A stretch of 64,000 bases of DNA, taken from Bacteroidales bacterium (lineage in GTDB: Bacteria; Bacteroidota; Bacteroidia; Bacteroidales; UBA932). The stretch lies in assembly GCA_017553545.1 (NCBI GenBank), contig JAFZKT010000061.1, positions 1 to 64,000 of the forward strand, in the 5' to 3' direction. A model generated the notes under the pieces. The model had not been told where the DNA came from and did no database searches. It worked only from the letters and a program-made list of their open reading frames with translations. Shown piece by piece: positions 12,371 to 20,927 of the stretch (position 1 is the stretch's first letter; each line of letters opens with the position of its first letter). Made by a program: the position numbers and the translations under genes.

Positions 12371-13315
12371 TTATTGGAACAAGGTCAAGATTTCTTCCGG
12401 ACCGGTCCGGTCGAACCAGGCCGATATGTCCAGCCGGCCGATGTCTTCCGGTCTTTTCCCCAGCAGGAGCCTTGCCAGTTCTTCCACCGGGCGCAGGCCG
12501 ATGAAATCGCCGCTGAAAGACAGGGCTGTGAATACGCCGCCCTTCAGGGTGAAATGGGCTTCTACGGTGCCGCAGGGGAAGGTCTTCCGGTTATGGTGGG
12601 TGCTTTCCGGGGCGTGGCCGAAGATCCATTCCCATCGGCCGAATTTATCCTTGACGGCCTTGTCTACGGCCGCCAGATCCGCCTGCAGCAACGGATATGC
12701 GCCGTCTCCATCGGCCAGAATAGCCTGAAGCGCTGCCCGGAAGGCGTCGATGCCGCCGAACTGTGGCAGATACTCCTTGAGGTTCGCCACCCGGCTCTGC
12801 ACCGACGCGATGCCCTTGGCTTCCACCTTGCTGCCCGGTACAGAGAGCGCCTCGGTGAGGCGGGCCAGGTCCACGTCCCACATCAGCGTGCCGTGAATCA
12901 TCATGCGGTCCTTGAAGATCCGTTTGGCGTAGCCGGAGCATTTCCGTCCCTCCACCAGGATGTCGTTTCGGCCGGAAAGCTCTGCCGGGACGCCCAGTTT
13001 TCGCAGGGCTTCCGCCACGGTGCCATAATGCTTTTCCACTTCCTTTAACGGCCCTACAATGCTGTAGTTGAGGTTCCCCAGGTCATGGTAAACGGCCCCG
13101 CCGCCGGTGACACGCCGGGCCAGGGTGATGCCGTTCGCTTCCAGATAAGGGAGATTCACCTCCGCATACGGACTCTGGTTCAGGCCGATAATCACCGCCG
13201 GGGCGTTCTGCCAGAGGTAGAAGAGGGGTTCATCGGCCCTGAGGCCCTCCAATGCATACTCATCGAAGGCCATGTTCCAATGCGCGTCCGTACAAGCGTT
13301 CACGAGGTACTTCAT
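12371..13315 (-). CDS. lplA: Lipoate-protein ligase A
   Basis: Attaches salvaged lipoate (via lipoyl-AMP) to the E2 and H-protein subunits of 2-oxoacid dehydrogenases and the glycine cleavage system. The 314 residues contain the catalytic core features RRVTGGGAVYHDLGNLNYS, the KCSGYAKRI segment and a C-terminal accessory domain, matching the two-domain LplA length. It lies head-to-head with mnmA, and each gene has its own -7 element within 13320-13346. Confidence 0.92.
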   Translation of the reverse strand: MKYLVNACTDAHWNMAFDEYALEGLRADEPLFYLWQNAPAVIIGLNQSPYAEVNLPYLEANGITLARRVTGGGAVYHDLGNLNYSIVGPLKEVEKHYGTVAEALRKLGVPAELSGRNDILVEGRKCSGYAKRIFKDRMMIHGTLMWDVDLARLTEALSVPGSKVEAKGIASVQSRVANLKEYLPQFGGIDAFRAALQAILADGDGAYPLLQADLAAVDKAVKDKFGRWEWIFGHAPESTHHNRKTFPCGTVEAHFTLKGGVFTALSFSGDFIGLRPVEELARLLLGKRPEDIGRLDISAWFDRTGPEEILTLFQ

Positions 13316-13319
13316 GACG

Positions 13320-13327
13320 CGAAGTTA
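13320..13327 (-). promoter_or_regulatory. -7 element (TAACTTCG) for lplA
   Basis: Near match to TAnnTTTG only 4 bases before the start codon, implying a leaderless mRNA. Confidence 0.5.
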
Positions 13328-13338
13328 CGAAAAATGAT

Positions 13339-13346
13339 TATTTTTG
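13339..13346 (+). promoter_or_regulatory. -7 element (TATTTTTG) for mnmA
   Basis: Exact TAnnTTTG match 8 bases before the chosen ATG, divergent to the lplA element. It also argues against the longer in-frame start at 13085. Confidence 0.6.
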
Positions 13347-13354
13347 TAAAAGAT

Positions 13355-14740
13355 ATGGACAAGAGCAAAATCAAAGTGTGCGTGGGGCTGTCCGGCGGGG
13401 TGGACTCGTCGGTGGCCGCGTATCTGCTGAAGCAGGAAGGCTACGATGTTTTTGCGATGTTCATGCAGAACTGGCATGAGGCCGATGCCACCCTCCACGG
13501 GGACTGCGAATGGGAAGAGGACCGCTATGTGGCGGAGCTCGTAGCCCGGAAGATTGGTATTCCCTTCTACTTCGTGGACCTGAGTGGACAGTACCGGGAG
13601 CGGGTGGTGGACTATATGTTCGACGAATATGCCAAGGGCCGGACGCCCAATCCGGACGTGCTGTGTAACCGGGAAATCAAGTTCGACGCTTTCCTGCAGG
13701 TTGCCCTCAAGTACGGGGCCGATTATGTGGCCACGGGGCATTATTGCCGCCGGGAGGAGATTCCCGGTCAAGGGGTAAGTATCCTTGAAGGTGCCGACCC
13801 CAATAAGGACCAGACTTATTTCCTGTGCCAGCTGAGCCAGGAGCAGCTTTCCAAGGCACTTTTCCCCATCGGGCATCTGACGAAGCCGGAGGTCAGGCGC
13901 ATCGCCAAGGAGGCGGAGTTGCCATCGGCCGAAAAGAAGGACTCCCAGGGCATCTGCTTCGTGGGAAAGGTGGATTTGCCCACGTTCCTGAAGCAGAAAC
14001 TCACTTCGGTGGAGGGTGATATCGTGGAGGTTTTCGATGCCTATTACGCCGCAGATGAGCTGTATAACTGGCAGCAGGAAAAACTCAGCAGCATGCTGAA
14101 ACCCGGCAAGGCCCTGGACCGCACGGTCCATTACGCCCCGGAGGAGAAGATTCTCACCACGGACGGTGCGCCGCTGGGCGAATGTCCCTTCGAGCTGCAA
14201 GACATTTCAGAAGAGGATCTGAAACGCCTTGCTACGCCCATCAGCTACAAGATTGATTTCGAGACGGAAACCTACCGCAGCGGCAAAAAGCACATCAAGA
14301 AGACTCGCTATAAGGAGAATCCTTTCGGCCGGATTGTCGGCCGGCACGAAGGCGCGCAGTTCTATACCATCGGCCAGCGGAAAGGCCTGGGCGTAGGTGG
14401 TCATGCCAATCCCGTCTTCGTCATCGCCACGGACACGGCGGCCAACCGCATCTACGTGGGCGAGGGGCACGACCATAAGGGCTTAAGCCGATTCTGCCTG
14501 GCCATCCGGCCCGACGAAATCCACTGGATCCGGCCGGAAATGGCCATGCGGCCGGGCGAGCAGCGCCGTTATCGCGTGCGCATCCGTTACCGCCAGCCCC
14601 TGCAGAGCGCCACGCTCCTGATGCGGGAAAGCGGCCTCTATATCCTTTTCGACGCTCCCCAGCGTGGCATTTCCCCTGGCCAGTTCGCCGTGTGGTACGA
14701 CGGTCAGGAGATGCTGGGAAGCGGTGTTATCGGCCAATAG
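13355..14740 (+). CDS. mnmA: tRNA-specific 2-thiouridylase
   Basis: Installs sulfur on U34 of Lys, Glu and Gln tRNAs. PP-loop SGGVDSS is close to the N-terminus, catalytic cysteines are in VLCNREIKF and GICFVGK, and the C-terminal barrel begins at YTIGQRKGLG. At 461 residues it is longer than the usual 360-380: about 90 extra residues (from DAYYAADELYNW to ENPFGR) separate the KxDLPTFL segment from the HEGAQFYTIGQ segment. The insert has no clear similarity that I recognise. The start at 13355 is set by the promoter position and by the PP-loop location. Confidence 0.92.
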   Translation: MDKSKIKVCVGLSGGVDSSVAAYLLKQEGYDVFAMFMQNWHEADATLHGDCEWEEDRYVAELVARKIGIPFYFVDLSGQYRERVVDYMFDEYAKGRTPNPDVLCNREIKFDAFLQVALKYGADYVATGHYCRREEIPGQGVSILEGADPNKDQTYFLCQLSQEQLSKALFPIGHLTKPEVRRIAKEAELPSAEKKDSQGICFVGKVDLPTFLKQKLTSVEGDIVEVFDAYYAADELYNWQQEKLSSMLKPGKALDRTVHYAPEEKILTTDGAPLGECPFELQDISEEDLKRLATPISYKIDFETETYRSGKKHIKKTRYKENPFGRIVGRHEGAQFYTIGQRKGLGVGGHANPVFVIATDTAANRIYVGEGHDHKGLSRFCLAIRPDEIHWIRPEMAMRPGEQRRYRVRIRYRQPLQSATLLMRESGLYILFDAPQRGISPGQFAVWYDGQEMLGSGVIGQ

Positions 14741-14744
14741 CTTT

Positions 14745-15533
14745 ATGGAAGAACTGTTCTATTATGTCCTCGCCCTGCTGCCGGCCGTTGTCCTGCTGGC
14801 CTTTATTCTCTGGAGGGACCGCCTGCGCCCGGAGCCGGCGAAAGAACTGATCCTGGCCTGTGTGATGGGGCTTTTGACAGTCCCTTTTGCCATGTGCCTG
14901 ACTCGGCTGTTTGAGAATATGGGCGTTACGTTCGACCCATACGGGACCACGTCGGATTGCCTGAAGACCGCCTTCGTTGGCGCCGCCATCCCGGAGGAAC
15001 TTGGCAAATTACTGATTCTGTGGCTCTTTTTCCGCTGGCGGCGTCATCAGGATGAGGTTATGGACGGCATTGTGTACGCCGTCTGCATCGGCCTTGTTTT
15101 CGCGGCTTATGAGAACGTTACCTATATGAGCACTGCCTTGGGGTGGCAGTCCTTCAACGGGTATGCGTCGGCCCCCATGGTCACCGGGGTTCTCAGGGCG
15201 CTGACTGCGGTTCCGGCCCACTTCTGCTTCGCTGTCGCCATGGGCTTCTTCTTCTCCCTGTACCTGTTCGGGAAAAAGAACCGGTGGCTTTTCCTGCTGC
15301 TGTCCTATCTGGTTCCGGTGCTGTTCCATGGCCTGTATGATTTCCTGGCGTTCCTGGAGAATATATCCCCGATGTGGTTCAGCGTGATTTCCTTCCTGTT
15401 TTTCTTCGTTTTCTTCGCGATGAACAACCTCTGTATAAAACTCATACGCACGGCCATCCAGGTGGACGACCGTGCTTATGAACTGGCAGCGAAGAAGAAC
15501 GCTGCGGATAGGGAAGGAGAGTCCGGTTTGTAG
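14745..15533 (+). CDS. PrsW family intramembrane metalloprotease
   Basis: Polytopic membrane protein of 263 residues with about eight hydrophobic segments. The PrsW motif PEELGK (EExxK near residues 84-88) and histidines in later segments (PAHFCFA, LFHGLYDF) fit the metal-binding glutamyl/His signature of this CAAX-protease-like family; in Bacillus, PrsW cleaves an anti-sigma factor. Substrate here unknown. It starts 4 bases after mnmA and ends 3 bases before the convergent thioredoxin-like gene. Confidence 0.82.
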   Translation: MEELFYYVLALLPAVVLLAFILWRDRLRPEPAKELILACVMGLLTVPFAMCLTRLFENMGVTFDPYGTTSDCLKTAFVGAAIPEELGKLLILWLFFRWRRHQDEVMDGIVYAVCIGLVFAAYENVTYMSTALGWQSFNGYASAPMVTGVLRALTAVPAHFCFAVAMGFFFSLYLFGKKNRWLFLLLSYLVPVLFHGLYDFLAFLENISPMWFSVISFLFFFVFFAMNNLCIKLIRTAIQVDDRAYELAAKKNAADREGESGL

Positions 15534-15536
15534 GGC

Positions 15537-16067
15537 CTACAACCCCAGGGCCTTTGAGATTTTGCCGATGACAACTGTGCCCAGCTGCACCTTGCCGTCC
15601 TTGCCGATGAGGTAGAGCGACGGAATCCATTTTACGCTGTACGCGTCACCCACGGCCGATTCCTTCTTGCCGGCAGGGTCGAAGAGCTGGCAGCCGCCAA
15701 TCTCGTTTTCCTGCACGTATTTCCTGAACGCTTCTTCCTTCCGGTCAAAGGAAATGGAGACAAAGGCCACGTCCTTGGCTTTGGGAGAAGCCATCATTTC
15801 CTTCAGCTCCGGCACTTCCGCCCGGCAGTCCGGGCACCAGGAGGCCCAGAAGACCAGCACCACTTTCTTCCCCTTGAAGTCGCTCAGGGAGACGGGATTC
15901 CCGTCGATGTCGTTCAGGGTGAAATCCGGCGCCGGTGTGCCCGGGGCCAGGAGTTCCTTGGCGTATTCGAGGTCCGGATCTTCCTCCGGCGTTTGTGCGT
16001 AAAGGCCGATGCAACCCCCTAGCAGCAAGAAGGCAGTGGCGATGAATGAGCGGAACAGGTGCTTCAT
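15537..16067 (-). CDS. TlpA/ResA-like thiol-disulfide oxidoreductase, exported
   Basis: Thioredoxin-fold protein of 176 residues with a signal peptide (a lipobox-like LLGGC near residue 19, so possibly a lipoprotein). The redox motif is WCPDC in VFWASWCPDCRAEVPEL, followed by the cis-Pro region WIPSLYLIGKDG. Probably reduces or exchanges disulfides in the periplasm, or acts as a peroxiredoxin-type AhpC/TSA protein. Transcribed divergently from uvrA. Confidence 0.85.
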   Translation of the reverse strand: MKHLFRSFIATAFLLLGGCIGLYAQTPEEDPDLEYAKELLAPGTPAPDFTLNDIDGNPVSLSDFKGKKVVLVFWASWCPDCRAEVPELKEMMASPKAKDVAFVSISFDRKEEAFRKYVQENEIGGCQLFDPAGKKESAVGDAYSVKWIPSLYLIGKDGKVQLGTVVIGKISKALGL

Positions 16068-16087
16068 AGTGCAATACTTTTACCTGA

Positions 16088-16095
16088 CAAATTTA
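16088..16095 (-). promoter_or_regulatory. -7 element (TAAATTTG) for the TlpA-like gene
   Basis: TAnnTTTG match 20 bases before the start codon, back-to-back with the uvrA element. Confidence 0.5.
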
Positions 16096-16106
16096 GCAAT
16101 TTTTGC

Positions 16107-16114
16107 TAACTTTG
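16107..16114 (+). promoter_or_regulatory. -7 element (TAACTTTG) for uvrA
   Basis: Exact TAnnTTTG match 6 bases before the uvrA ATG at 16121; the in-frame ATG at 16103 would lie upstream of it. Confidence 0.6.
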
Positions 16115-16120
16115 TATTCT

Positions 16121-19114
16121 ATGCCCCAGGAAGGAAATATCATTGTGCGGAAAGCGCGGGTGAACAACCTCAAGGAGATTACGGTGGAGATTCCCCGGAA
16201 CCGCCTGGTGGTCATTACCGGCGTCTCCGGCAGCGGCAAGAGTTCGCTGGCCTTCGACACGCTTTTCGCCGAGGGGCAGCGCCGCTTCGCGGAAAGCCTT
16301 TCCTCCTACGCCCGCCAGTTCCTGGGCCGAATGTCCAAGCCGGACGTGGACCTCATCGAGGGCATTCCGCCGGCCATCGCCATCGAGCAGAAGGTGAACG
16401 TCAAGAACCCGCGGAGTACGGTGGGTACTACTACGGAAATCTATGATTATCTGCGGATTCTGTTTGCCCGCATCGGCCGCACCTATTCGCCCGTCAGCGG
16501 GGAAGAGGTAAAGGAGCAGACCGTGGCCGATGTACTTTCCGCCATGGCCGGCAAGCATGCCTGGTACATTCTGGCGGATCTGCACTGGGACAGCCGGACG
16601 GACCACGTGGAGCTGATGCTCTCCCTCAAAGCCGAAGGCTATGGCCGCCTTTTCTCTCCGGCCGATGGCAAGACCTACCAGATAGAAGAGGTGATGCAGA
16701 TGGACGGCCATTATCCAAAGGACTTATGGCTCCTGGTGGACCGCGTGAAAACCGCCGGTCCGCTGGATGAGGACCTCAAAATGCGTCTGCATTCCTCCGT
16801 CCAGGCCGCCTTCGACAAAGGCGCCGGGGATATGGCTCTTTGGGAAAAGCCCTCGGACGTGGTGGACCAGGTCCAACAGCCTGGTGTGGACCAGGTCCAA
16901 GGCAAATTTGGACGTGGTTTTAATTCAAGTGCTGGACCTGGTCCAGCAAGTGTGCCTTCTATGGCCCTGGAAGGCGGAAGTGGTGGACCTGGTCCAGGGG
17001 ATACAATTGAACCTCGTCCAAAAAGGGGTTGGACCAGGTCCACCACCCCTCAGGGATTGCTCCGCTTCTGCGCCCGCTTTGAGCGGGACGGGATCACGTT
17101 CCGGAAGCCGGACGAGTATCTGTTCAGTTTCAACAGCCCGCTGGGGGCTTGTCCCGTGTGCGGCGGTCTGGGAAAGATTGTGGGCGTGAGCGAGGACCTT
17201 GTGGTGCCGGACAAGACCAAGAGCATTTATGACGGGGCTATTGCCTGTTGGAGGGGGGATAAGATGGGCTGGTTCCGCGATCAGCTGATACTGAATGCCG
17301 AAAAATACGGCATCCCTATCTTCGAGCCCTATTGCAAACTCACGCAGGAGCAGAAGGACATTATCTGGAAGCATCGGGGAGACTATGAGGACCCGGAGGC
17401 GTTCTGCGGCATAGACCAGTTCTTCGAATGGGTGGAGAGCAACCGCTACAAGATACAGTATAAATATATGCTCAGCCGCTACAGCGGACGCACTACCTGC
17501 CACGAATGCGGCGGCAGCCGGCTCCGCAAGGAGGCGCTGTATGTGAAAGTGGCGGGGAAGAACATCCACGAGCTCATGAGCATGACCGTGGAGGATTTGC
17601 TCATTTGGTTTGGTTCCGTTGAGTTGACGGAAACCGAGCTGGCCATTGCGGGGAATACCATCGATGAAATCAAATACCGTCTGCAGTGCATCTGCGACGT
17701 GGGACTTGGGTACCTCACCCTGAGCCGGACCATGAACACGCTGTCCGGCGGCGAGAGCCAGCGGGTGAACCTGGTGACGGCCCTCGGGAGCTCCCTGGTG
17801 GGGAGTCTGTACATCCTGGACGAACCATCCATCGGCCTGCATCCGCGGGATACGGACCGGCTCATCGCCGTGCTCCGGCGCCTGAGGGACATCGGGAACA
17901 CCGTGGTGGTGGTGGAGCACGACGCGGAAATTATCAAGGCGGCCGATTATCTCATCGACCTGGGGCCGAAAGCCGGGGTCAATGGGGGAGAGGTAGTGTT
18001 CGAAGGCGCCCTTCGGGAGATGCCCGGTCAGGCAGGGCATGACGAAAGTCTCACCCTGCAGTACCTCAGCGGCATCCGGAAACCATACAAACGCGAAAAG
18101 AACCCCTGGCACTACAGCATCACGGTGGAAGGGGCCATGCAGAATAACCTCAAGGACATCAACGTGCAGTTCCCGCTGAATGCCTTCACGGTGGTGAGCG
18201 GCGTCTCCGGTAGCGGCAAGAGCTCGCTGGTGGGGGACATCCTCTATCCGGCGCTGAACCGGCGCATCAATGAGACGGGGGACCTGCCGGGTACCTTTAA
18301 GGGCCTGTCCGGGGACCTGGGCCGCATCACGCGGGTGGAGTACGTGGACCAGAATCCCATCGGCAAGAGTTCCCGCTCCAATGCGGTCACTTACCTGAAG
18401 GTCTACGACGACATCCGGAAACTCCTCTCGGAGCAGCAGTTCGCCCGGATCAACGGCTTCACGCCCAGTTACTTCTCCTTCAACCAGGAGGGCGGCCGAT
18501 GCCCGGAATGCCAGGGCGACGGTTTCGTGCGCATCGGCATGCAGTTCATGGCCGATGTAACCATGGTCTGCGAATCCTGCGGCGGAAAGCGCTTCAAACC
18601 GGAAATCCTGGAGGTTCGCTATCAAGGGAAGAATGTGGACGACATTTTGGATATGAGCGTGGAAGAGGCAATCGCATTCTTCGGCACCCAGAAGGAGGAA
18701 CTGGCAAAAGGCATCGCCGCGAAACTCCAGCCCCTCAGAGACGTCGGCCTGGGCTACATCAAGCTGGGGCAACCTTCCAGCACCCTTTCCGGCGGCGAAA
18801 GCCAGCGCATCAAACTGGCCTACTTCCTGTCGCTGGGATCCGGCGGAAGGGAGAAGATCATGTTCATCTTCGACGAACCCACCACCGGCCTGCATTTCTA
18901 CGACGTGGAGAAACTCCTGAAGGCCTTCGACGCCCTCATTGCCAAGGGCCATACGGTGATAGTGGTGGAACACAACCTGGATGTAATCCGCAGCGCGGAC
19001 TGGCTCATCGATCTGGGTCCGGATGCCGGCGACAAAGGCGGGGAAGTGGTCTTCGCCGGAACGCCGGAAGACCTGGCCAAGAAGGGCGGCACTTTCACGG
19101 CGCAGTATCTCTAA
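16121..19114 (+). CDS. uvrA: Excinuclease ABC subunit A
   Basis: Damage-recognition ATPase of nucleotide excision repair, 997 residues. Walker A motifs GVSGSGKSS occur near residue 33 and again in the second half. ABC signatures (LSGGESQR) and Walker B (ILDEPSIGLHP, IFDEPTTGLHF) are duplicated, and zinc fingers include CPVC and CPECQGDG. Two in-frame repeat insertions are visible: residues ~246-309 (188-bp palindrome-rich element, Gly/Pro/Gln-rich peptide) between the UvrB-binding domain and the first zinc module, and a 27-base hairpin at residues ~633-641. Otherwise the protein aligns along its full length with the family. A -7 element just upstream suggests a leaderless transcript. Confidence 0.96.
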   Translation: MPQEGNIIVRKARVNNLKEITVEIPRNRLVVITGVSGSGKSSLAFDTLFAEGQRRFAESLSSYARQFLGRMSKPDVDLIEGIPPAIAIEQKVNVKNPRSTVGTTTEIYDYLRILFARIGRTYSPVSGEEVKEQTVADVLSAMAGKHAWYILADLHWDSRTDHVELMLSLKAEGYGRLFSPADGKTYQIEEVMQMDGHYPKDLWLLVDRVKTAGPLDEDLKMRLHSSVQAAFDKGAGDMALWEKPSDVVDQVQQPGVDQVQGKFGRGFNSSAGPGPASVPSMALEGGSGGPGPGDTIEPRPKRGWTRSTTPQGLLRFCARFERDGITFRKPDEYLFSFNSPLGACPVCGGLGKIVGVSEDLVVPDKTKSIYDGAIACWRGDKMGWFRDQLILNAEKYGIPIFEPYCKLTQEQKDIIWKHRGDYEDPEAFCGIDQFFEWVESNRYKIQYKYMLSRYSGRTTCHECGGSRLRKEALYVKVAGKNIHELMSMTVEDLLIWFGSVELTETELAIAGNTIDEIKYRLQCICDVGLGYLTLSRTMNTLSGGESQRVNLVTALGSSLVGSLYILDEPSIGLHPRDTDRLIAVLRRLRDIGNTVVVVEHDAEIIKAADYLIDLGPKAGVNGGEVVFEGALREMPGQAGHDESLTLQYLSGIRKPYKREKNPWHYSITVEGAMQNNLKDINVQFPLNAFTVVSGVSGSGKSSLVGDILYPALNRRINETGDLPGTFKGLSGDLGRITRVEYVDQNPIGKSSRSNAVTYLKVYDDIRKLLSEQQFARINGFTPSYFSFNQEGGRCPECQGDGFVRIGMQFMADVTMVCESCGGKRFKPEILEVRYQGKNVDDILDMSVEEAIAFFGTQKEELAKGIAAKLQPLRDVGLGYIKLGQPSSTLSGGESQRIKLAYFLSLGSGGREKIMFIFDEPTTGLHFYDVEKLLKAFDALIAKGHTVIVVEHNLDVIRSADWLIDLGPDAGDKGGEVVFAGTPEDLAKKGGTFTAQYL
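16859..17046. mobile_element. 188-bp MITE-like palindromic element inserted in uvrA
   Basis: Terminal inverted repeats GTGGTGGACCAGGTCCAAC (16859-16877) and its complement at 17028-17046 match except for the central base. The palindrome TGGACCWGGTCCA occurs five times (16863, 16887, 16933, 16984, 17030). The uvrA frame stays open across it, adding about 62 residues absent from other UvrA proteins. No copy was noticed elsewhere in this window. Confidence 0.75.
18017..18043 (-). repeat. ATGCCC...GGGCAT coding hairpin, copy in uvrA
   Basis: Reverse-oriented member of the 27-28-base family also found in uvrD (43939) and hisS (57176). Read on the minus strand it begins GTCATGCCC and ends GGGCATCTC. 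In uvrA it encodes REMPGQAGHDE in a loop after the first ATPase half. Confidence 0.65.
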
Positions 19115-19122
19115 AAGTTTGC

Positions 19123-19130
19123 TATCTTTG
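19123..19130 (+). promoter_or_regulatory. -7 element (TATCTTTG) for the glycan locus first gene
   Basis: Exact TAnnTTTG match 8 bases before the GTG start at 19139; likely drives the small-transporter/wecE operon. Confidence 0.55.
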
Positions 19131-19138
19131 TAGATTAA

Positions 19139-19477
19139 GTGAAGAACAAACTGCCATATCTGGGCGTCCTGGGCGCATTTCTGGTGTACTCCTTCGCTTC
19201 GGTGTTCTCCAAGTGGGCGTCCCTGGCGGAGTTCCTGTCGGGGCCCTATCTGCTGCGGCTCGCCGGGGCGGTGGCGGTGCTGGGCGTCTATGCCATCCTG
19301 TGGCAGCAGATCATCAAGCGGATGCCCGTGAGTGACGCCTATATGTTCAAGGGAAGTACCATCATTTTCGTCCTGCTGCTGTCCTGGCTGCTGTTCGGGG
19401 AGGCAATCTCCCTGCAGAACGGGATAGGGGCCGCCGTCATCGTGGCGGGGATGTATCTTTACGCCAAGGAGTCATGA
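19139..19477 (+). CDS. EamA/SMR-like small membrane protein (ArnE-like half-transporter)
   Basis: Four predicted membrane helices in 112 residues, drug/metabolite transporter superfamily. The last segments (MFKGSTIIFVLLLSWLLFGEAISLQNGIGAAVIVAGMYL) resemble EmrE and ArnE/ArnF. It has a GTG start. It is followed, overlapping by 4 bases, by a second protein of the same type and then by an amino-sugar aminotransferase. That order suggests a heterodimeric flippase for an undecaprenyl-linked amino sugar; this is an inference. Confidence 0.75.
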   Translation: MKNKLPYLGVLGAFLVYSFASVFSKWASLAEFLSGPYLLRLAGAVAVLGVYAILWQQIIKRMPVSDAYMFKGSTIIFVLLLSWLLFGEAISLQNGIGAAVIVAGMYLYAKES

Positions 19478-19806
19478 TGTACCTGCTGGTCATACTGAGT
19501 GTTTTCCTGGCTTCGGGGGCCCAGATGCTCCTGAAGAAGGGGGCCTCCCAGCCGCACGGCAGCTTCCTGAAGGAGTACCTGAATCCCTGGGTGATAGGCG
19601 GTTACGCTATCCTGGGACTCACCCTGGTGCTGAACATCTATGCGATGAGCCGCGGCATCCAGGTGAAGGAAGTGGGCATCATCGAGAGCCTCAGCTATTT
19701 ATTTGTCCCCGTACTGTCCTTCCTCTTCTTCAAGGAAGGTTTCAGCCGCCGGAAAATTCTTTCCATTGCCATTATCATCACTGGCATAGTCATCTTTTTC
19801 CTATGA
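19474..19806 (+). CDS. EamA/SMR-like small membrane protein (second half-transporter)
   Basis: 110 residues with four hydrophobic helices, paralogous in design to the preceding gene (LASGAQMLLKKGA at the N-terminus, FVPVLSFLFFKEGFSRRKILSIAIIITGIVIF at the end). It starts within the stop of its partner (ATGATG) and overlaps wecE by 4 bases, so all three are probably made together. Likely partner in an Arn-type lipid-linked sugar flippase. Confidence 0.75.
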   Translation: MMYLLVILSVFLASGAQMLLKKGASQPHGSFLKEYLNPWVIGGYAILGLTLVLNIYAMSRGIQVKEVGIIESLSYLFVPVLSFLFFKEGFSRRKILSIAIIITGIVIFFL

Positions 19807-20927
19807 GTTACGCCATTCCGTTCAACAAACCGCATCTGACGGGTAAGGAAACCGAGTACATCCGCGAGGCAGTGAGCCTGGGGAAACTTTCCGGCAACGG
19901 GGAGTTCACCAAGCGCTGCCAGGCGTTCCTGGAGCAGCGTTACGGCTTCAAGAAGTGCCTCCTCACCACCAGCTGCACGGATGCGCTGGAGATGTGCGCC
20001 CTGCTGTGCGACCTGCAGCCCGGGGACGAGGTAATCATCCCCAGCTACACCTTCGTCTCCACAGCCCTGGCGTTCGTCCGCGTGGGCGCAAAAGTGGTTT
20101 TTGCGGATTCGATGAAGCGGAACCCGAACCTGGATGCGGAAAAGATCGAGGCCCTCATTACGCCCCGGACGCGGGTGATTGTCCCGGTGCACTACGCCGG
20201 CGTCGCCTGTGATATGGACCGCATCATGGAGATAGCCGACAAACACCATCTGCTGGTGGTGGAGGACGCCGCCCAGGCCGTGGACGCCTATTACAAGGGC
20301 CGTCCCCTTGGCCGCATCGGCCATCTGGCAGCCTTCTCCTTCCACGAGACCAAGAACATCATCGCCGGGGAGGGGGGCGCGCTCTGCATCAACGACCCCC
20401 GTTTCATCCGCCGGGCGGAAATCCTCTGGGAGAAAGGCACCAACCGCGCCGAATTCTTCCGCGGGGAAGTGAACAAATACGGCTGGGTGGACATCGGCTC
20501 CAGCTTCCTTCCCAGCGAGGTTGTATCGGCCTTCCTCTGGGCCCAGCTGGAGAGCATGGACGGGATTCAGGCCAAGCGTAAAGCCTTGTGGGAGCGGTAT
20601 TTTGAGCTGTTGAAGCCCCTGGCCGATGAAGGTCGCTTCACGCTTCCGGACCTCCCGGACTACGCCACCAACAACGCGCATATGTTCTACCTGGTCTGCC
20701 ATAACCTGGAGGAGCGGAGTGCGCTCATCGGCAAGCTCAAAGAGAACGGCATCCTGGCTGTCTTCCACTACCTGAGCCTGCATTCCAGCCCGTACTATGC
20801 GCCCAAACACGACGGACGTGCGCTCCCCGAGTGCGACCGCTATGCGGACTGCCTGGTACGCCTGCCGTTGTACTATGACCTGGGCCTGGAAGACGTAGAC
20901 CGCATTTGCGCCATTATTAAAGGATGA
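19803..20927 (+). CDS. wecE: dTDP-4-amino-4,6-dideoxygalactose transaminase
   Basis: DegT/DnrJ/EryC1 PLP aminotransferase that converts dTDP-4-keto-6-deoxyglucose to dTDP-Fuc4N using glutamate. The 374 residues carry the WecE/RffA pattern: FNKPHLTGKE start, LTTSCTDALEM, IIPSYTFVSTALAF, VEDAAQA and the PLP lysine in FSFHETKNIIAGEGGA. The rmlA product of this locus could supply the dTDP-sugar, but the 4,6-dehydratase (rmlB) is not in the window. Overlaps both neighbours by 4 bases. Confidence 0.9.
   Translation: MSYAIPFNKPHLTGKETEYIREAVSLGKLSGNGEFTKRCQAFLEQRYGFKKCLLTTSCTDALEMCALLCDLQPGDEVIIPSYTFVSTALAFVRVGAKVVFADSMKRNPNLDAEKIEALITPRTRVIVPVHYAGVACDMDRIMEIADKHHLLVVEDAAQAVDAYYKGRPLGRIGHLAAFSFHETKNIIAGEGGALCINDPRFIRRAEILWEKGTNRAEFFRGEVNKYGWVDIGSSFLPSEVVSAFLWAQLESMDGIQAKRKALWERYFELLKPLADEGRFTLPDLPDYATNNAHMFYLVCHNLEERSALIGKLKENGILAVFHYLSLHSSPYYAPKHDGRALPECDRYADCLVRLPLYYDLGLEDVDRICAIIKG

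Noticed and set aside
13085..13354. N-terminal extension of MnmA from the ATG at 13085
   Set aside because: The 90 residues are antisense to lplA and lie upstream of the mnmA -7 element.
16859..17046. Intein in uvrA
   Set aside because: Only ~62 residues, with no Cys/Ser start, no HN-Cys end and no splicing blocks; the DNA shows inverted ends and repeated palindromes instead.
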